A DNA stretch of 50,150 nt from Gammaproteobacteria bacterium UBA7449 (GCA_002477465.1 DLPV01000046.1:1-50150); one strand, 5' to 3'; positions 1 through 8,395 are shown, numbered from the stretch's first letter. Translations and numbers: made by a program. Notes: generated from the sequence alone by a model not told the origin.

Positions 1-364
1 CATACTTGTTAATCAAAAAATACGCGTTGCGCTGTTTGCGGCGCACGCCTTTACCTTCCTGCCAGGTTGCTACCCAGGAATGATCTTTCTCGGGGTAGCT
101 GACACCGATTTCACCCGAGGAATTTAGCGGTGATATCTTGCGCGGACTGAATTTGGCATAGGACCAGTTGTCCCCATAGATTTTGCGGCCCTGCTTATCT
201 CGTTTCTTCTTGGCAGCATCGATCGCTTTCTTCCTGCCGCCATATTTCTTGAATGGAAACGACTCCTGAAAGTTTTTGTCGTCGTAACGAATCCTCACCC
301 AGGCACAGTTGGTGCCTCGTGACTCAATAATGCTGATGTGGTGTAACGCACTGAGTTTTTTCAC
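1..364 (-). CDS. AP2-like DNA-binding domain protein, truncated by the window edge
   Basis: The gene runs leftward off the window, so only about the first 121 residues are visible. I chose a GTG start at 364 because GAGG lies just upstream and the protein then opens with MKKLSALHHISIIESRG. Two similar blocks follow each other, each with aromatic and basic strand residues: one around CAWVRIRYDDKNFQESFPFK followed by KYGGRKKAIDAAKKKRD, and a second around SGEIGVSYPEKDHSWVATWQ. This pattern resembles bacterial AP2/ERF-like domains, which bind DNA and occur in HNH endonucleases, integrases and stand-alone proteins. The C-terminal part that would tell which is missing. Family call is by motif impression only; moderate confidence. 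Confidence 0.6.
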   Translation of the reverse strand, partial: MKKLSALHHISIIESRGTNCAWVRIRYDDKNFQESFPFKKYGGRKKAIDAAKKKRDKQGRKIYGDNWSYAKFSPRKISPLNSSGEIGVSYPEKDHSWVATWQEGKGVRRKQRNAYFLINKY

Positions 365-780
365 TGGTACCTCTTTCAAGTCGCTCTCTATCTCTTTATC
401 AAGTCTATCTCTATCGTTTTAAGCTGAACATCACACTCGTATGGTATTTCCCCTGCGGTCTAATCTAACGCCAGCTTGATTCAATTGCAGGATCGCTCTG
501 TAAGCTCCACCTGGCGATTTAAATCCACGCTGTGATTATTACTATAGAGGGTATTTTCTGTGGGTTTATTGCACTGGAACAAAGAATACGTCCACAAGCT
601 TAAGTTTTCTCCATGGAAATCCAGAGGAAGAGGCGGGTGAGAAGAGTGAGACGGGTGAGGAGAACGGTTAGGTGAAAGCCGACGCAGTTCACCATGGGCG
701 CGTTAGAAATTGCCTGCGCTGGGATATGGTTTCAGATAAGGGCGCAGGGTGGGTGCCGGGGCAGGTTTAGTCGAGCAGGG
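365..780. other. Intergenic stretch without recognisable gene
   Basis: About 415 bases separate the AP2-like gene from the small hypothetical gene. Neither strand has a convincing reading frame. I see no strong promoter, hairpin or repeat. It belongs to the gene-poor left end of the window, which also contains the flagellar relics. Confidence 0.5.
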
Positions 781-1029
781 TCAAGCGTGGGCAGCCATGT
801 GCTGAATGACGCCGGGTTTACGGCTTTCGACTTTTGATATGGTGTACTCGTAGTTTTCAGCGCTCGGGTCGATGTCTGCTGCTTCTTTGATGGCGGCGTC
901 CAAATCAGCCCGCGCAGCCTGTTCTGTCAGGTAGGGACCGGAAATCTTGACTTGCAGACTCGGCTCGTTGGGAGCTGTTGCTACTATATAAAAGTTCTGT
1001 GCATTCACTGCTGGTAACTCTCGATCCAC
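781..1029 (-). CDS. Small hypothetical protein, 82 residues
   Basis: The predicted protein is acidic and soluble, with an alternating pattern (NFYIVATAPNEPSLQVKISGPYL, then a helix rich in Ala and Asp, then ENYEYTISKVES) suggesting a small alpha/beta fold. I do not recognise the family. The start used is GTG at 1029, with no clear ribosome binding site. The frame stays open upstream to about 1090, so the true start may be a little earlier. Its composition looks like real protein, unlike the surrounding non-coding sequence, but it stands alone between the AP2-like gene and the flagellar relics. No function can be assigned. Confidence 0.5.
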   Translation of the reverse strand: MDRELPAVNAQNFYIVATAPNEPSLQVKISGPYLTEQAARADLDAAIKEAADIDPSAENYEYTISKVESRKPGVIQHMAAHA

Positions 1030-1629
1030 CAGGCTGTCTGTTACGACTGGAATATCTTCTAGTGTCAGAAACGCCCCGTGGCGCTGTCTCTAGGCCTGTA
1101 TCGGCCGCAAATTAAAATCCAAGAGCCGGGCTAATACAAGTTGTGCTCTGGCTCACTTGCTCGCTTAGCCTTTGCTACTGATGCAAGGAGCTAAATGCTT
1201 TCTATATCTGAATTAGCCATCGCAATTTAGGGCTAGTCTAATGCCGCAAAGCTTAATGGTTGCTGAGCGCGGGCAATGTGTGCCTGGTCACAATTGGCTC
1301 GCAGAAATCAATTAGATACGGGCTTTGAAGAGGCAATTAGTAGGGATTACGGTTGGTCCGGGTCTCTGGGATCACTGTCCTTGCAAGAACAAATCAAGTG
1401 CCAAATGCGGATCCAGGGTCAGCAACCAGCCTAGGCTCGTGAGTAGGCTAGATGCTGCTGAGCTTGTGATGGGTAGTGGTAACTGCAGCGGCGCCAGAGG
1501 AGTCACAAATCCAGTCTGAGCTAGTTAGCCCGCGCATTACTTTATCCTATATTTGATTCCATTCGTGAAATAGCTATAAATAAGCAGTATAAATAATTGC
1601 TATATATAAGTTTTATTATCTTATTTTTC
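1030..1629. other. Gene-free stretch, 600 bases
   Basis: No frame on either strand reads like a protein. The last 100 bases are very A+T-rich, unlike the roughly 50-55% G+C of the rest. Downstream remnants of the decayed flagellar operon would be expected here, but I could not recognise any. Confidence 0.5.
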
Positions 1630-1909
1630 AGGATTCTATGTGCTTTCATGATGGCGAGGAGCTGCTGGGTGCTCTGTTCATTGCCAGAGCCCAGCCCATT
1701 TGTGCCGCACTAGGATGCTCGTGCTCGGTAGGCCTGATTCAGTTGCTCAAGTAGGTCGGATTGATTGCCCAGTACAACAGGATTTTTGTCAAAACGACGG
1801 GATTCAAGCGCGGTTTTCACTTGATCGATCGGCGCAATGCTTTGATTGCCGAGGGGTGCTGGGGAGTTGCCGGGTTTCAAGTACCTGTGAGTTCAGGCAC
1901 AGGTGGCAT
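1630..1909 (-). pseudogene. flgN: Decayed flgN (flagellar type III export chaperone)
   Basis: This lies directly downstream of flgM, as flgN does in many gammaproteobacteria. A potential ATG at 1909 overlaps the flgM stop, but that frame hits TGA after ten codons. In another frame a stretch reads IDQVKTALESRRFDKNPVVL and then DLLEQLNQAYRARAS, which resembles the N-terminal helices of FlgN. A TAG stop follows at 1710-1712. The same frame then continues with NG, a gap, and EQSTQQLLAIMKAHR, like the FlgN C-terminal NG...TQ.LL region. The intervening middle of a normal ~150-residue protein is missing. The match is by pattern and position only; I read it as a frameshifted, internally deleted, nonsense-mutated relic. 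Confidence 0.5.
1883..1904. repeat. Short perfect inverted repeat after flgM
   Basis: ACCTGTG and CACAGGT form 7-bp perfect arms around an 8-base loop, five bases past the flgM stop on the minus strand. No T-run follows, so it is not a classical terminator. It may protect the flgM transcript end or be chance in decayed flgN sequence. Confidence 0.35.
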
Positions 1910-2235
1910 CAGAATTCGAAGCCGGATTCCAGGTCCAAAAGCTTGCCTGCAAGGCGTTCAGAATCCACTGCATATTCACCCGCCATTATGCGGCTATGGA
2001 GCTCTACCACGCGGGCTGTGTCTACTTCGGGCAACTGCTTGATGCGCTGCTCGAGCGCATTCATGTCGACGGACTGGTTGCTGAATGCCTTAGTATCGGT
2101 AGCCTTGTCATTGAGGCTGGTGTCGACGCTGGCATCGACATTACGGCGATCACTCCGAAACGAGGTGACAACGCCCGCGGAAGAATTGCGATTTTCAGGT
2201 GGGGAGTGCGTTGAATTCGGTCCGATCTTGTTCAC
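1909..2235 (-). CDS. flgM: FlgM, anti-sigma-28 factor
   Basis: FlgM binds and holds the flagellar sigma factor FliA (sigma-28) until the hook-basal body is complete, then is exported. The 108-residue product is near the usual 95-110. The N-terminus is polar and low in structure, as expected for an intrinsically disordered FlgM. The conserved sigma-binding half is clear: NALEQRIKQLPEVDTARVVE, HSRIMAGEYAVDSERLAGKLLDLE. The start is GTG at 2235, with a GGAAG-like site somewhat far upstream. It is the only member of the flgA-flgM-flgN group here without a visible lesion. Whether it still works is doubtful, since flgN and flgA beside it are ruined. Confidence 0.8.
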   Translation of the reverse strand: MNKIGPNSTHSPPENRNSSAGVVTSFRSDRRNVDASVDTSLNDKATDTKAFSNQSVDMNALEQRIKQLPEVDTARVVELHSRIMAGEYAVDSERLAGKLLDLESGFEF

Positions 2236-2649
2236 TGCTCTAATGCTTCCGTGTTATAGATTGCTGGCTTTTCTTCCTTGTCGACACTGTCTAAAGCGTC
2301 GTCGCCTGTGCCTTTTAAATCAGGGCTAATAATGGCCAGGCAGGGGAGTTTAACTGACTTGCATATCCCCTTTTTATGGCCCTGCTTGTCCTAGCCCGGT
2401 TTTTCTTGTTTTTCTTGGTTCTGACGTGGTCCTTCATGACCATTCTAGCCTTTGCCCGACCCTCGCAAGTCTTGCCCAGCAGCTGTTCAAAAACCGATTT
2501 CGGGTGTGCTGAATGATGCACAATCGCCGCCGCCTAAATTATAACGACTGGTGCAAAAATATCTTTAAGTTCGTTTAATTTCGATAAGAGTATTGCCTAA
2601 CTGCTTCTACTTATGCAGTAAAAATAGCTTCTATCTGTCTGTAACACTC
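2236..2649. other. Spacer between flgM and the flgA relic
   Basis: About 400 bases with a G+C-rich half next to flgM and an A+T-rich half toward the flgA relic. In intact loci this distance is far shorter, so it may include decayed sequence. No gene or convincing sigma-28 or sigma-54 promoter was found. Confidence 0.4.
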
Positions 2650-3240
2650 TGTTATATTTAGATTATTTGCTCTTAGCGCTCGAGCAATAGTTGCTTGAAC
2701 TACCAGTTAAGAACTGGTGCAACGCACTACAATGAATTCTCTGGCCTCACCATTTACAGGCGCTTCTACCGGTTGCCGTAGCCGCAGTGCCTCAGTTTGG
2801 ACAATGCGCTGCACGAGGTCGCGGCTTACAAGAACTTGAGGTAGCTGCACTATGACTTCATGCAGCGGGGGATCTGCGGTTAGCGAACACTTCAATTCCT
2901 CGCCGAGAAATTCTGAGAGGTCAATCAGTGGCGGGTGTGCCAGGCTAGTGACCTCTGCTTGAACCAACAGCAGGTGTTCTTCAAAAGATTTTGCGCCCCT
3001 GCGTAAATTGCTTGCTGTAACCAGCACCGACTAGAAGATTTTGAGATCCGCACCAACGACTCCCGGCCAAGGCGCTGCGGAATAGCACAGCAGCTTTACC
3101 TGTACTTTCCCCGTACTCTCCCATGACTGCAGTGGTTGCAATTGATTGCAGCATCAAGTAGCTGCGAACATTACTGCAGGCGGAGTCGTGGTTCGATGTT
3201 GGTTACATCAAAAGGTATTGTGGTTGGCAAATACCTCAAC
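2650..3240 (-). pseudogene. flgA: Decayed flgA (P-ring assembly chaperone)
   Basis: FlgA is the periplasmic chaperone for assembling the flagellar P-ring. Its landmarks appear in order but broken. An IEPRLRL..CSQ block matches the family's DPRLRLP.C motif and is interrupted by TAA at 3171-3173. After a frame change comes TGKVQVKLLC...APW, matching the family's VGVRC...PW. A TAG at 3031-3033 follows, then VLVTASNLRRG, FLGEELKCSLTADPPL, LVSRDLVQ and EAPVNGEAREFIVVRCTSS, which match the C-terminal SAF-like domain. A TAA at 2707-2709 then cuts off the family's conserved VV.G tail, still visible as LVVQAT. The N-terminal signal region, expected near 3250-3470, is too degraded to place. At least three stops and one frameshift make function impossible. 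Confidence 0.75.
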
Positions 3241-3583
3241 TGTGATCAATTCGATTTAGGTTATAGTGCCACCGACCTGAAGTCTCAGGTCGCGGATGAC
3301 CTGACGCCTGAGCAATTTGGCGATACTTGCCACACCCGACTCGAGGTGTCGCTTACTCAATAGCCACAGCAGCTGGCACTTCCTAATTTAGTAAGTAGCA
3401 GCAAGCTGAATTAGGCTGCATGATGCCAGTTCCTGGATTGCGCTAGTTCACCTGCTTTCCTCACCGGCATAAATTTGTGTACTAATTTGTGCATTACGCT
3501 TAATCGAGAAGGCGAGAAACTTTTCAATCGGCGCGACGATCGCGGCGGACATTACATATACCCGGGCGAATTCTTTAATCGAC

Positions 3584-3876
3584 ATGGCTGCAAAGCAGGC
3601 AGTGGTAGTAGGCGATTTTTTGAAATCTATGGATTTGCTGTGCAACATGCTACGCCGTATTGGTCTTGAAGATATTCGGCACGCGCGTAAACCTGATGCA
3701 GCGCGACAGCAATGCGAGGAATGCAACTTCGAAAGGGTCTGCTGTGATTACAACATAAGAGAGTGTAAGAGCGGTATGCGATTACTGCAGGCGCTTCGCT
3801 ATTCAATACAGGTCGAATTGCACGCATAGTTATCATGATCTCAGCTGAGACCAGCAAAGCAGCGCCGAGGTGAGAA
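3584..3876 (+). pseudogene. Decayed response-regulator receiver domain
   Basis: An 81-residue frame reads KQAVVVGDFLKSM, MLRRIGLEDIRHA, CCDYNIRECKSGMRLLQALRY. This matches receiver domains of response regulators, in particular the type with DDF.SMR at the start and CDYN...GK.G..LL..LR at the phosphorylation site, which often carries a C-terminal TPR region. The first acidic-pocket aspartate is replaced by glycine (VVVGDF). After about 3790 the frame shifts, and the next strand (IVIMISAETSK) continues in another frame until a TGA near 3874. Nothing of the C-terminal half remains before fleQ. It faces away from flgA, where intact loci often carry chemotaxis genes. Confidence 0.6.
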
Positions 3877-4069
3877 ATCGATCCAGCGGCGATTCAACAG
3901 CCGTTGTGCGGCAGCAGCAAAAGTCGTAATCAATCTCTAAAATTTTTGTCTGAAAAGCGTCTACAATGTCTGTGATGACTGGCTAGTTTTGATATAGTCC
4001 AGAGGATTTCTCACAGGCGGCCCGTTTTCGTCTGTTTTATGCAGGAAAGGCAAGAGCACCGCTAACAAC

Positions 4070-5725
4070 ATGGCCGAAGAAACCAAGGTTCTGCTGATAA
4101 ACGACAATGATGCCACCAGGCATGACCTGGAGACGGTGTTGAGTTTTGTTGGTGAGCAGGTGGTTTCAGCCAGTTCCGCAAATTGGCATAGCACGATCAC
4201 TGAGGCAGTCAGTAAACCGCAACAGGTTTGTCTCGCGCTGATCAATGATTGCCAACAGCTGGATACGCTGCAGTTACTCAAAGACCTGCATGCTTGGGAG
4301 CCCGGTCTCCCTTTTGTTCTCATTGGAGAGCAGCAGTTACCTGAGCAGCTCGATGCGGATCTGCAAAGCCGAATCACAGCCACGCTGTCAGAAGCACTTA
4401 CCCATCAGCCACTGCTGGACGCCATTCACAAGTCCAAACTCTTTCACGAACACTACAACCGCTTACGTGACTTTGGCGGGGTTCGGGACTACAACATGTT
4501 TCGCAGCCTGGTCGGGCGCAGTGACCCTATCCAGCGGGTGCGTCATATGATGGGACAGGTTGCCAATACTGAAGTCAGCGTATTGATCACCGGTGAATCC
4601 GGCACGGGTAAAGAAGTCGTGGCTCGTAATCTGCATCTAAATAGTGCTCGCGCCGATAAGCCCTTTGTTCCTATCAACTGCGGTGCGATTCCGCGAGAGT
4701 TATTAGAAAGCGAGCTGTTTGGTCACGAGAAGGGCGCTTTTACAGGCGCAATCTCTTCCCGCGTAGGTCGCTTTGAACTGGCCGACGGGGGCACGTTGTT
4801 CCTCGATGAGATAGGGGATATGCCGCTGACTATGCAGGTCAAACTACTGCGGGTTCTGCAGGAGCGAAGTTTCGAGCGGGTCGGTGGGGTCAAAACCATT
4901 CAAACCGATGTGCGCATTCTCGCGGCCACACATAAAGATCTTGAGAAAATGATCGACGAGGGAGAGTTCAGACAAGACCTTTTCTATCGTATCAACGTTT
5001 TTCCTATAGAGATGCCCTCTCTACGTGAGCGTGCGACTGACGTGCCGCTTCTGCTTAACGAGTTGATTACTGCAATGGAGGCGGAAGGTCGTGGCTCTGT
5101 CCGATTTAATTCAGGCGCCATAGCATCGCTGTGCAGGCATAACTGGCCAGGTAATGTCAGGGAATTGGCTAACCTGGTCGAGCGCATGGCAATTCTTTAC
5201 CCCCATGGCATAGTGGGGCTCGAGGATTTGCCGAAGAAGTTTCTTCATCTGAGCGATCAGGAGATCAACGAGGCTTCACTATCCGCAACCTCACTATCAC
5301 AGAATTCGCCGTCAGAGAATTCGAGTACTGCAGCGCAGAGCGTCGTGCCGATTCAAGGGTTGAGTTCTTCTGTGTCGAGTTCCTCAGGATCTGGCTCTCC
5401 AGGATTTTTACCTCCCGACGGTGGCTCCCTGTTACCATTGCATGGTCTGGATCTGAAGGAATACCTGGCCAACCTTGAGAAAGACCTGATTGAACAGGCT
5501 CTGGATGACAGCGGTGGGGTCGTGGCGCGTGCCGCGGATCGCTTACATATTCGCCGCACCACCCTGGTGGAGAAAATGCGAAAATATCAGTTGCAAAGGC
5601 GACAGACTGAAGCTGAAGTAGGCGCAGAATCTGAATCAGAATCAAAATTAGAATCAGAAGATCAGCAAAAGGCAGATGCTGCGTCCAGTTCCCATGAAGA
5701 TCCTGACCAGGCAGCGTCGGCTTGA
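4070..5725 (+). CDS. fleQ: FleQ/FlrA-type sigma-54-dependent flagellar master regulator
   Basis: This enhancer-binding protein activates sigma-54 flagellar promoters and in Pseudomonas also controls exopolysaccharide genes in response to c-di-GMP. Three parts are visible. Residues 1-125 are a FleQ-type degenerate receiver (VLLINDNDATRHDLETVLSF). The AAA+ domain has Walker A GESGTGKE near 175, the sigma-54 contact loop GAFTGA at about 222-227 and Walker B LFLDEIGD. A Fis-type helix-turn-helix (RAADRLHIRRTTLVEKMRKY) lies near 487-510. At 551 residues it is longer than the ~490 of Pseudomonas FleQ, because of a Ser-rich linker (about 400-455) and a Glu/Ser-rich tail. The frame is intact although the neighbouring flagellar genes are decayed. 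The ribosome binding site is poor for the ATG at 4070. Confidence 0.88.
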   Translation: MAEETKVLLINDNDATRHDLETVLSFVGEQVVSASSANWHSTITEAVSKPQQVCLALINDCQQLDTLQLLKDLHAWEPGLPFVLIGEQQLPEQLDADLQSRITATLSEALTHQPLLDAIHKSKLFHEHYNRLRDFGGVRDYNMFRSLVGRSDPIQRVRHMMGQVANTEVSVLITGESGTGKEVVARNLHLNSARADKPFVPINCGAIPRELLESELFGHEKGAFTGAISSRVGRFELADGGTLFLDEIGDMPLTMQVKLLRVLQERSFERVGGVKTIQTDVRILAATHKDLEKMIDEGEFRQDLFYRINVFPIEMPSLRERATDVPLLLNELITAMEAEGRGSVRFNSGAIASLCRHNWPGNVRELANLVERMAILYPHGIVGLEDLPKKFLHLSDQEINEASLSATSLSQNSPSENSSTAAQSVVPIQGLSSSVSSSSGSGSPGFLPPDGGSLLPLHGLDLKEYLANLEKDLIEQALDDSGGVVARAADRLHIRRTTLVEKMRKYQLQRRQTEAEVGAESESESKLESEDQQKADAASSSHEDPDQAASA

Positions 5726-5751
5726 TTGCTAGCCAACTTGGCCAGTCAGCC

Positions 5752-6480
5752 TTAGGGCGATATTCCAGTTACCTGCTGACCCTCAACGATGGCGTTGGTC
5801 AGGTCCAGCTTGATGCGCAGTCCTGAAGAAGAAGTCTGTTCGATCTTCGTCAACAAATGCCCCCAGTCTTTTGCGAGCCAGATCAAGGTCGCGCGATTGC
5901 TGCCTTCTTCTCGAACCCGTTCAAGCTTGATGCAGCGCAGTTGCCCCAGCGGTGTGTCTATAATCTCATCTCCGAGGGTTCGAAAGCGCAGTTGATCCAG
6001 GGTATCCCCATCGACGGTTTCGTAGTCATAATATTCTTGATTTGCGGAAGCAACGTCGATTGCCAGTGCCAGCTGATAGCTCAATTCGTCAAGCGTGTGG
6101 TCGTTGAGCGCCACAGTCCAGGACTGATCCCCGTCGGCGCTAAGCGCCACCCTAGCATCCCAGTTGAAGCTGACTGACTCGACATCGGAGCTCAGGCCTG
6201 AAACCTGGTAGCTATAATTCTCGGGCTGTATCCGGGAATCAACATAGAGTAACTCACTGGCTTGCTCGAGATCGCCTATTTCCACACCAGCAACCTTCGC
6301 CTCAAGGGATATGTTGAGACGATAACGTTCCTTATCCAGTTTAATCAGGTGCCGCTCCGCGTTGCCGCTAATGCCGTTGGTGCTGGCATCGTAGTAAGCC
6401 GAAAACTCAGTGAGTTTGTCCGCCGCCCAAGCGGGCGAGGAGAACGCGTAAGCCAGGGCGCAGATTAAAAACAATCTCAT
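5752..6480 (-). CDS. DUF3108 family exported protein
   Basis: A 242-residue protein with a signal peptide (MRLFLICALAYAFSSPAWAA) and then a beta-rich body (FSAYYDASTNGISGNAERHL...). The body matches the DUF3108 family, commonly found next to purN/purM in gammaproteobacteria. Its role is unknown; a periplasmic or outer-membrane-associated function is inferred from the signal peptide. The start overlaps the purN stop by four bases (ATGA), implying translational coupling as the last gene of purM-purN-DUF3108. It converges on fleQ. Confidence 0.8.
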   Translation of the reverse strand: MRLFLICALAYAFSSPAWAADKLTEFSAYYDASTNGISGNAERHLIKLDKERYRLNISLEAKVAGVEIGDLEQASELLYVDSRIQPENYSYQVSGLSSDVESVSFNWDARVALSADGDQSWTVALNDHTLDELSYQLALAIDVASANQEYYDYETVDGDTLDQLRFRTLGDEIIDTPLGQLRCIKLERVREEGSNRATLIWLAKDWGHLLTKIEQTSSSGLRIKLDLTNAIVEGQQVTGISP

Positions 6481-7124
6481 GGATGGACCTGAATGCCGCC
6501 GTGCGGTAGCACCTCACCGTCCAGGTATGCCTGATTGCCCGCCAGCCCTAAGCGTCCGGCGGCGAACCAGGAAACTACCTTGGGATAAAGGAGGTGTTCT
6601 TTCCCCAGCACTCTCTCGGCGAGCGTGTCTGCAGTATCTTCTTTTAAAACAGAAACCCGGTCCTGGGCGATGACGGGGCCGCCATCCAGCTCTTCAGTGA
6701 CAAAATGAATAGATACCCCGTGCTCCTTGTCCTTTGCATCCAGTGCGCGCTGGTGGGTGTTGATGCCGGGATACTTCGGTAACAAGGACGGATGAATATT
6801 CAGGATGCGGCCAGCGTAGGCTTTAACGAATTGCGGTCCAAGAATGCGCATGAAACCGGCCAGCACCACCAGGTCAGGCTGCGATTCGTCAATTGCCTTC
6901 TGTAGTGCCAGGTCGAACTCTTCGCGACTATCGTAATCGCGATGATTCACCACGCTAGTGGGAATATTTTCGCGGGCAGCGCGCTCGAGCCCAAACGCAT
7001 CAGGGTTGTTGGAAATCACCCGGCTGATTTTGAAATTGGAAGCAACGCTGGCATCAATCAGGGCCTGTAGATTGCTACCGCTCCCGGATATGACGACGAC
7101 AATATGGCAATTACTATCAGGCAT
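6477..7124 (-). CDS. purN: PurN, phosphoribosylglycinamide formyltransferase 1
   Basis: PurN transfers a formyl group from 10-formyltetrahydrofolate to GAR, the third step of purine synthesis. The 215-residue protein has the N-terminal phosphate-binding loop VVISGSGSNLQALID. The catalytic Asn and His sit in ILNIHPSLLPKYPG, and the catalytic Asp in EELDGGPVIAQ. The length is typical. It follows purM by about 20 bases and overlaps the DUF3108 gene by 4 bases. No sign of damage. Confidence 0.96.
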   Translation of the reverse strand: MPDSNCHIVVVISGSGSNLQALIDASVASNFKISRVISNNPDAFGLERAARENIPTSVVNHRDYDSREEFDLALQKAIDESQPDLVVLAGFMRILGPQFVKAYAGRILNIHPSLLPKYPGINTHQRALDAKDKEHGVSIHFVTEELDGGPVIAQDRVSVLKEDTADTLAERVLGKEHLLYPKVVSWFAAGRLGLAGNQAYLDGEVLPHGGIQVHP

Positions 7125-7144
7125 AAGTTTATTTGTGTTCCCGT

Positions 7145-8215
7145 TTAGACAAACACCAGTGTTTCTTCTTCGGACTCACGCTTACTGATTTCCCCAATGA
7201 CCCTGGCTACCTCAGCGTCTTGATTAAGTGTATCCAGCGCCAGCTGTACTTCAGCTGAACGGACCGCAGCAATCATACCGATACCACAATTAAACGTGCG
7301 CAGCATTTCCATGTCTTCTATTTGCCCATGTTCCTGTAGCCAGTCAAAGATAGCCGGGCGCTTCCAGCTCGTCAGACTTATGCTCGCCTTGGCTTCTGGC
7401 GGCAAGCCGCGGGGCAGGTTTTCTAAAAGGCCACCGCCGGTGATATGAGCTAAAGTCGTAACATCGACTTTAGCCTGAACTTCTGCGAGCGCCTTGACGT
7501 AAATCATCGTTGGTTCGAGCAACGTTGCGCCCAGGGTGCTATCACCAAAGCTGTCGCCGAGGCTTGCACCGGAACGAGCCAACACCTTGCGAATCAGGGA
7601 GTAACCGTTGGAATGTGGTCCTGAGGAATCGATGCCAATCAGTACATCGCCTGCCGCGACCTTCGACTGATCAATGATGCCGTGCTTCTCTACCACGCCT
7701 ACCGCAAAGCCCGCCAGATCATAGTCTTCCGGCTGATACATGCCCGGCATTTCTGCAGTTTCGCCGCCGATCAGAGCGCAACCGGCCTGCTGACAGCCAG
7801 CGCCGATACCGGTAACCACATCCTTGGCTACGCTGACATCGAGTCCGCCGGTGGCGTAGTAGTCAAGAAAGAATAGTGGCTCTGCGCCGCACACGATGAG
7901 GTCATTTACACACATAGCCACCAGGTCTATGCCTATGGTGTCGTGCTTGTTCATTTGTTGCGCCAGCATCAGCTTGGTTCCCACTCCATCGGTGGCAGCC
8001 ACAAGCACTGGATGTTCATACTTGCCTGGTAATTCGCAGAGTGCACCGAAACCGCCTAAGTCAGACATCACCTCCGGTCGATTGGTCCGCTCGGTCACCG
8101 ATTTGATGGCATGGACCAAAGCATTGCCGGCATCAATATCGACGCCGGCATCGCGGTAGCTCAATGCGCCTTCGGGTGAATCCTCAGAGTAAGTTTGTTT
8201 GTCATTCGGCGGCAT
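7145..8215 (-). CDS. purM: PurM, phosphoribosylformylglycinamidine cyclo-ligase
   Basis: PurM closes FGAM to aminoimidazole ribonucleotide using ATP, the fifth purine step. The 356-residue protein has the expected SYRDAGVDIDAGNALV opening and the glycine-rich VAATDGVGTKL, LIGGETAEMPGMY, SGPHSNGYSLIRK and HITGGGLLENLPR segments. It is first in an apparent purM-purN-DUF3108 operon. A plausible sigma-70 promoter lies 61-89 bases upstream. It is transcribed divergently from the DUF2066 gene, an arrangement common in gammaproteobacteria. Confidence 0.97.
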   Translation of the reverse strand: MPPNDKQTYSEDSPEGALSYRDAGVDIDAGNALVHAIKSVTERTNRPEVMSDLGGFGALCELPGKYEHPVLVAATDGVGTKLMLAQQMNKHDTIGIDLVAMCVNDLIVCGAEPLFFLDYYATGGLDVSVAKDVVTGIGAGCQQAGCALIGGETAEMPGMYQPEDYDLAGFAVGVVEKHGIIDQSKVAAGDVLIGIDSSGPHSNGYSLIRKVLARSGASLGDSFGDSTLGATLLEPTMIYVKALAEVQAKVDVTTLAHITGGGLLENLPRGLPPEAKASISLTSWKRPAIFDWLQEHGQIEDMEMLRTFNCGIGMIAAVRSAEVQLALDTLNQDAEVARVIGEISKRESEEETLVFV

Positions 8216-8275
8216 GGAAATTTCCCAATTCTGCCTGATCCTTCGGGTGATCGGGCCAGATTAAACAAAGGGCGC

Positions 8276-8304
8276 ATTCTAACAGGAACTCAGATGCCGG
8301 TCAG
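8276..8304 (-). promoter_or_regulatory. Candidate promoter of purM
   Basis: On the minus strand CTGACC (8304-8299) and TAGAAT (8281-8276) are separated by 17 bases, four and five matches to the sigma-70 consensus. I did not find a convincing PurR operator. Confidence 0.45.
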
Positions 8305-8395
8305 GTTATGGCGCCGCTAGCCCCAGAAATGGAGCGCGATCGCACAAACGCGCCGAACTGAGGCTAAGCGCGAAGATTTGGAGTAAACTAGCGCC

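Noticed and set aside
1700..2329. A 209-residue plus-strand reading frame
   Set aside because: It lies antisense to flgM and the flgN relic and its translation looks like random sequence rich in Ser, Arg and Cys.
3136..3363. A 75-residue plus-strand frame
   Set aside because: It is antisense to recognisable flgA remnants and matches no family I know.
3361..3470. Sigma-54 promoter candidates near the flgA relic (TGGCAC and TGGCAT)
   Set aside because: The second element (TTGC at the required spacing) is missing in each case.
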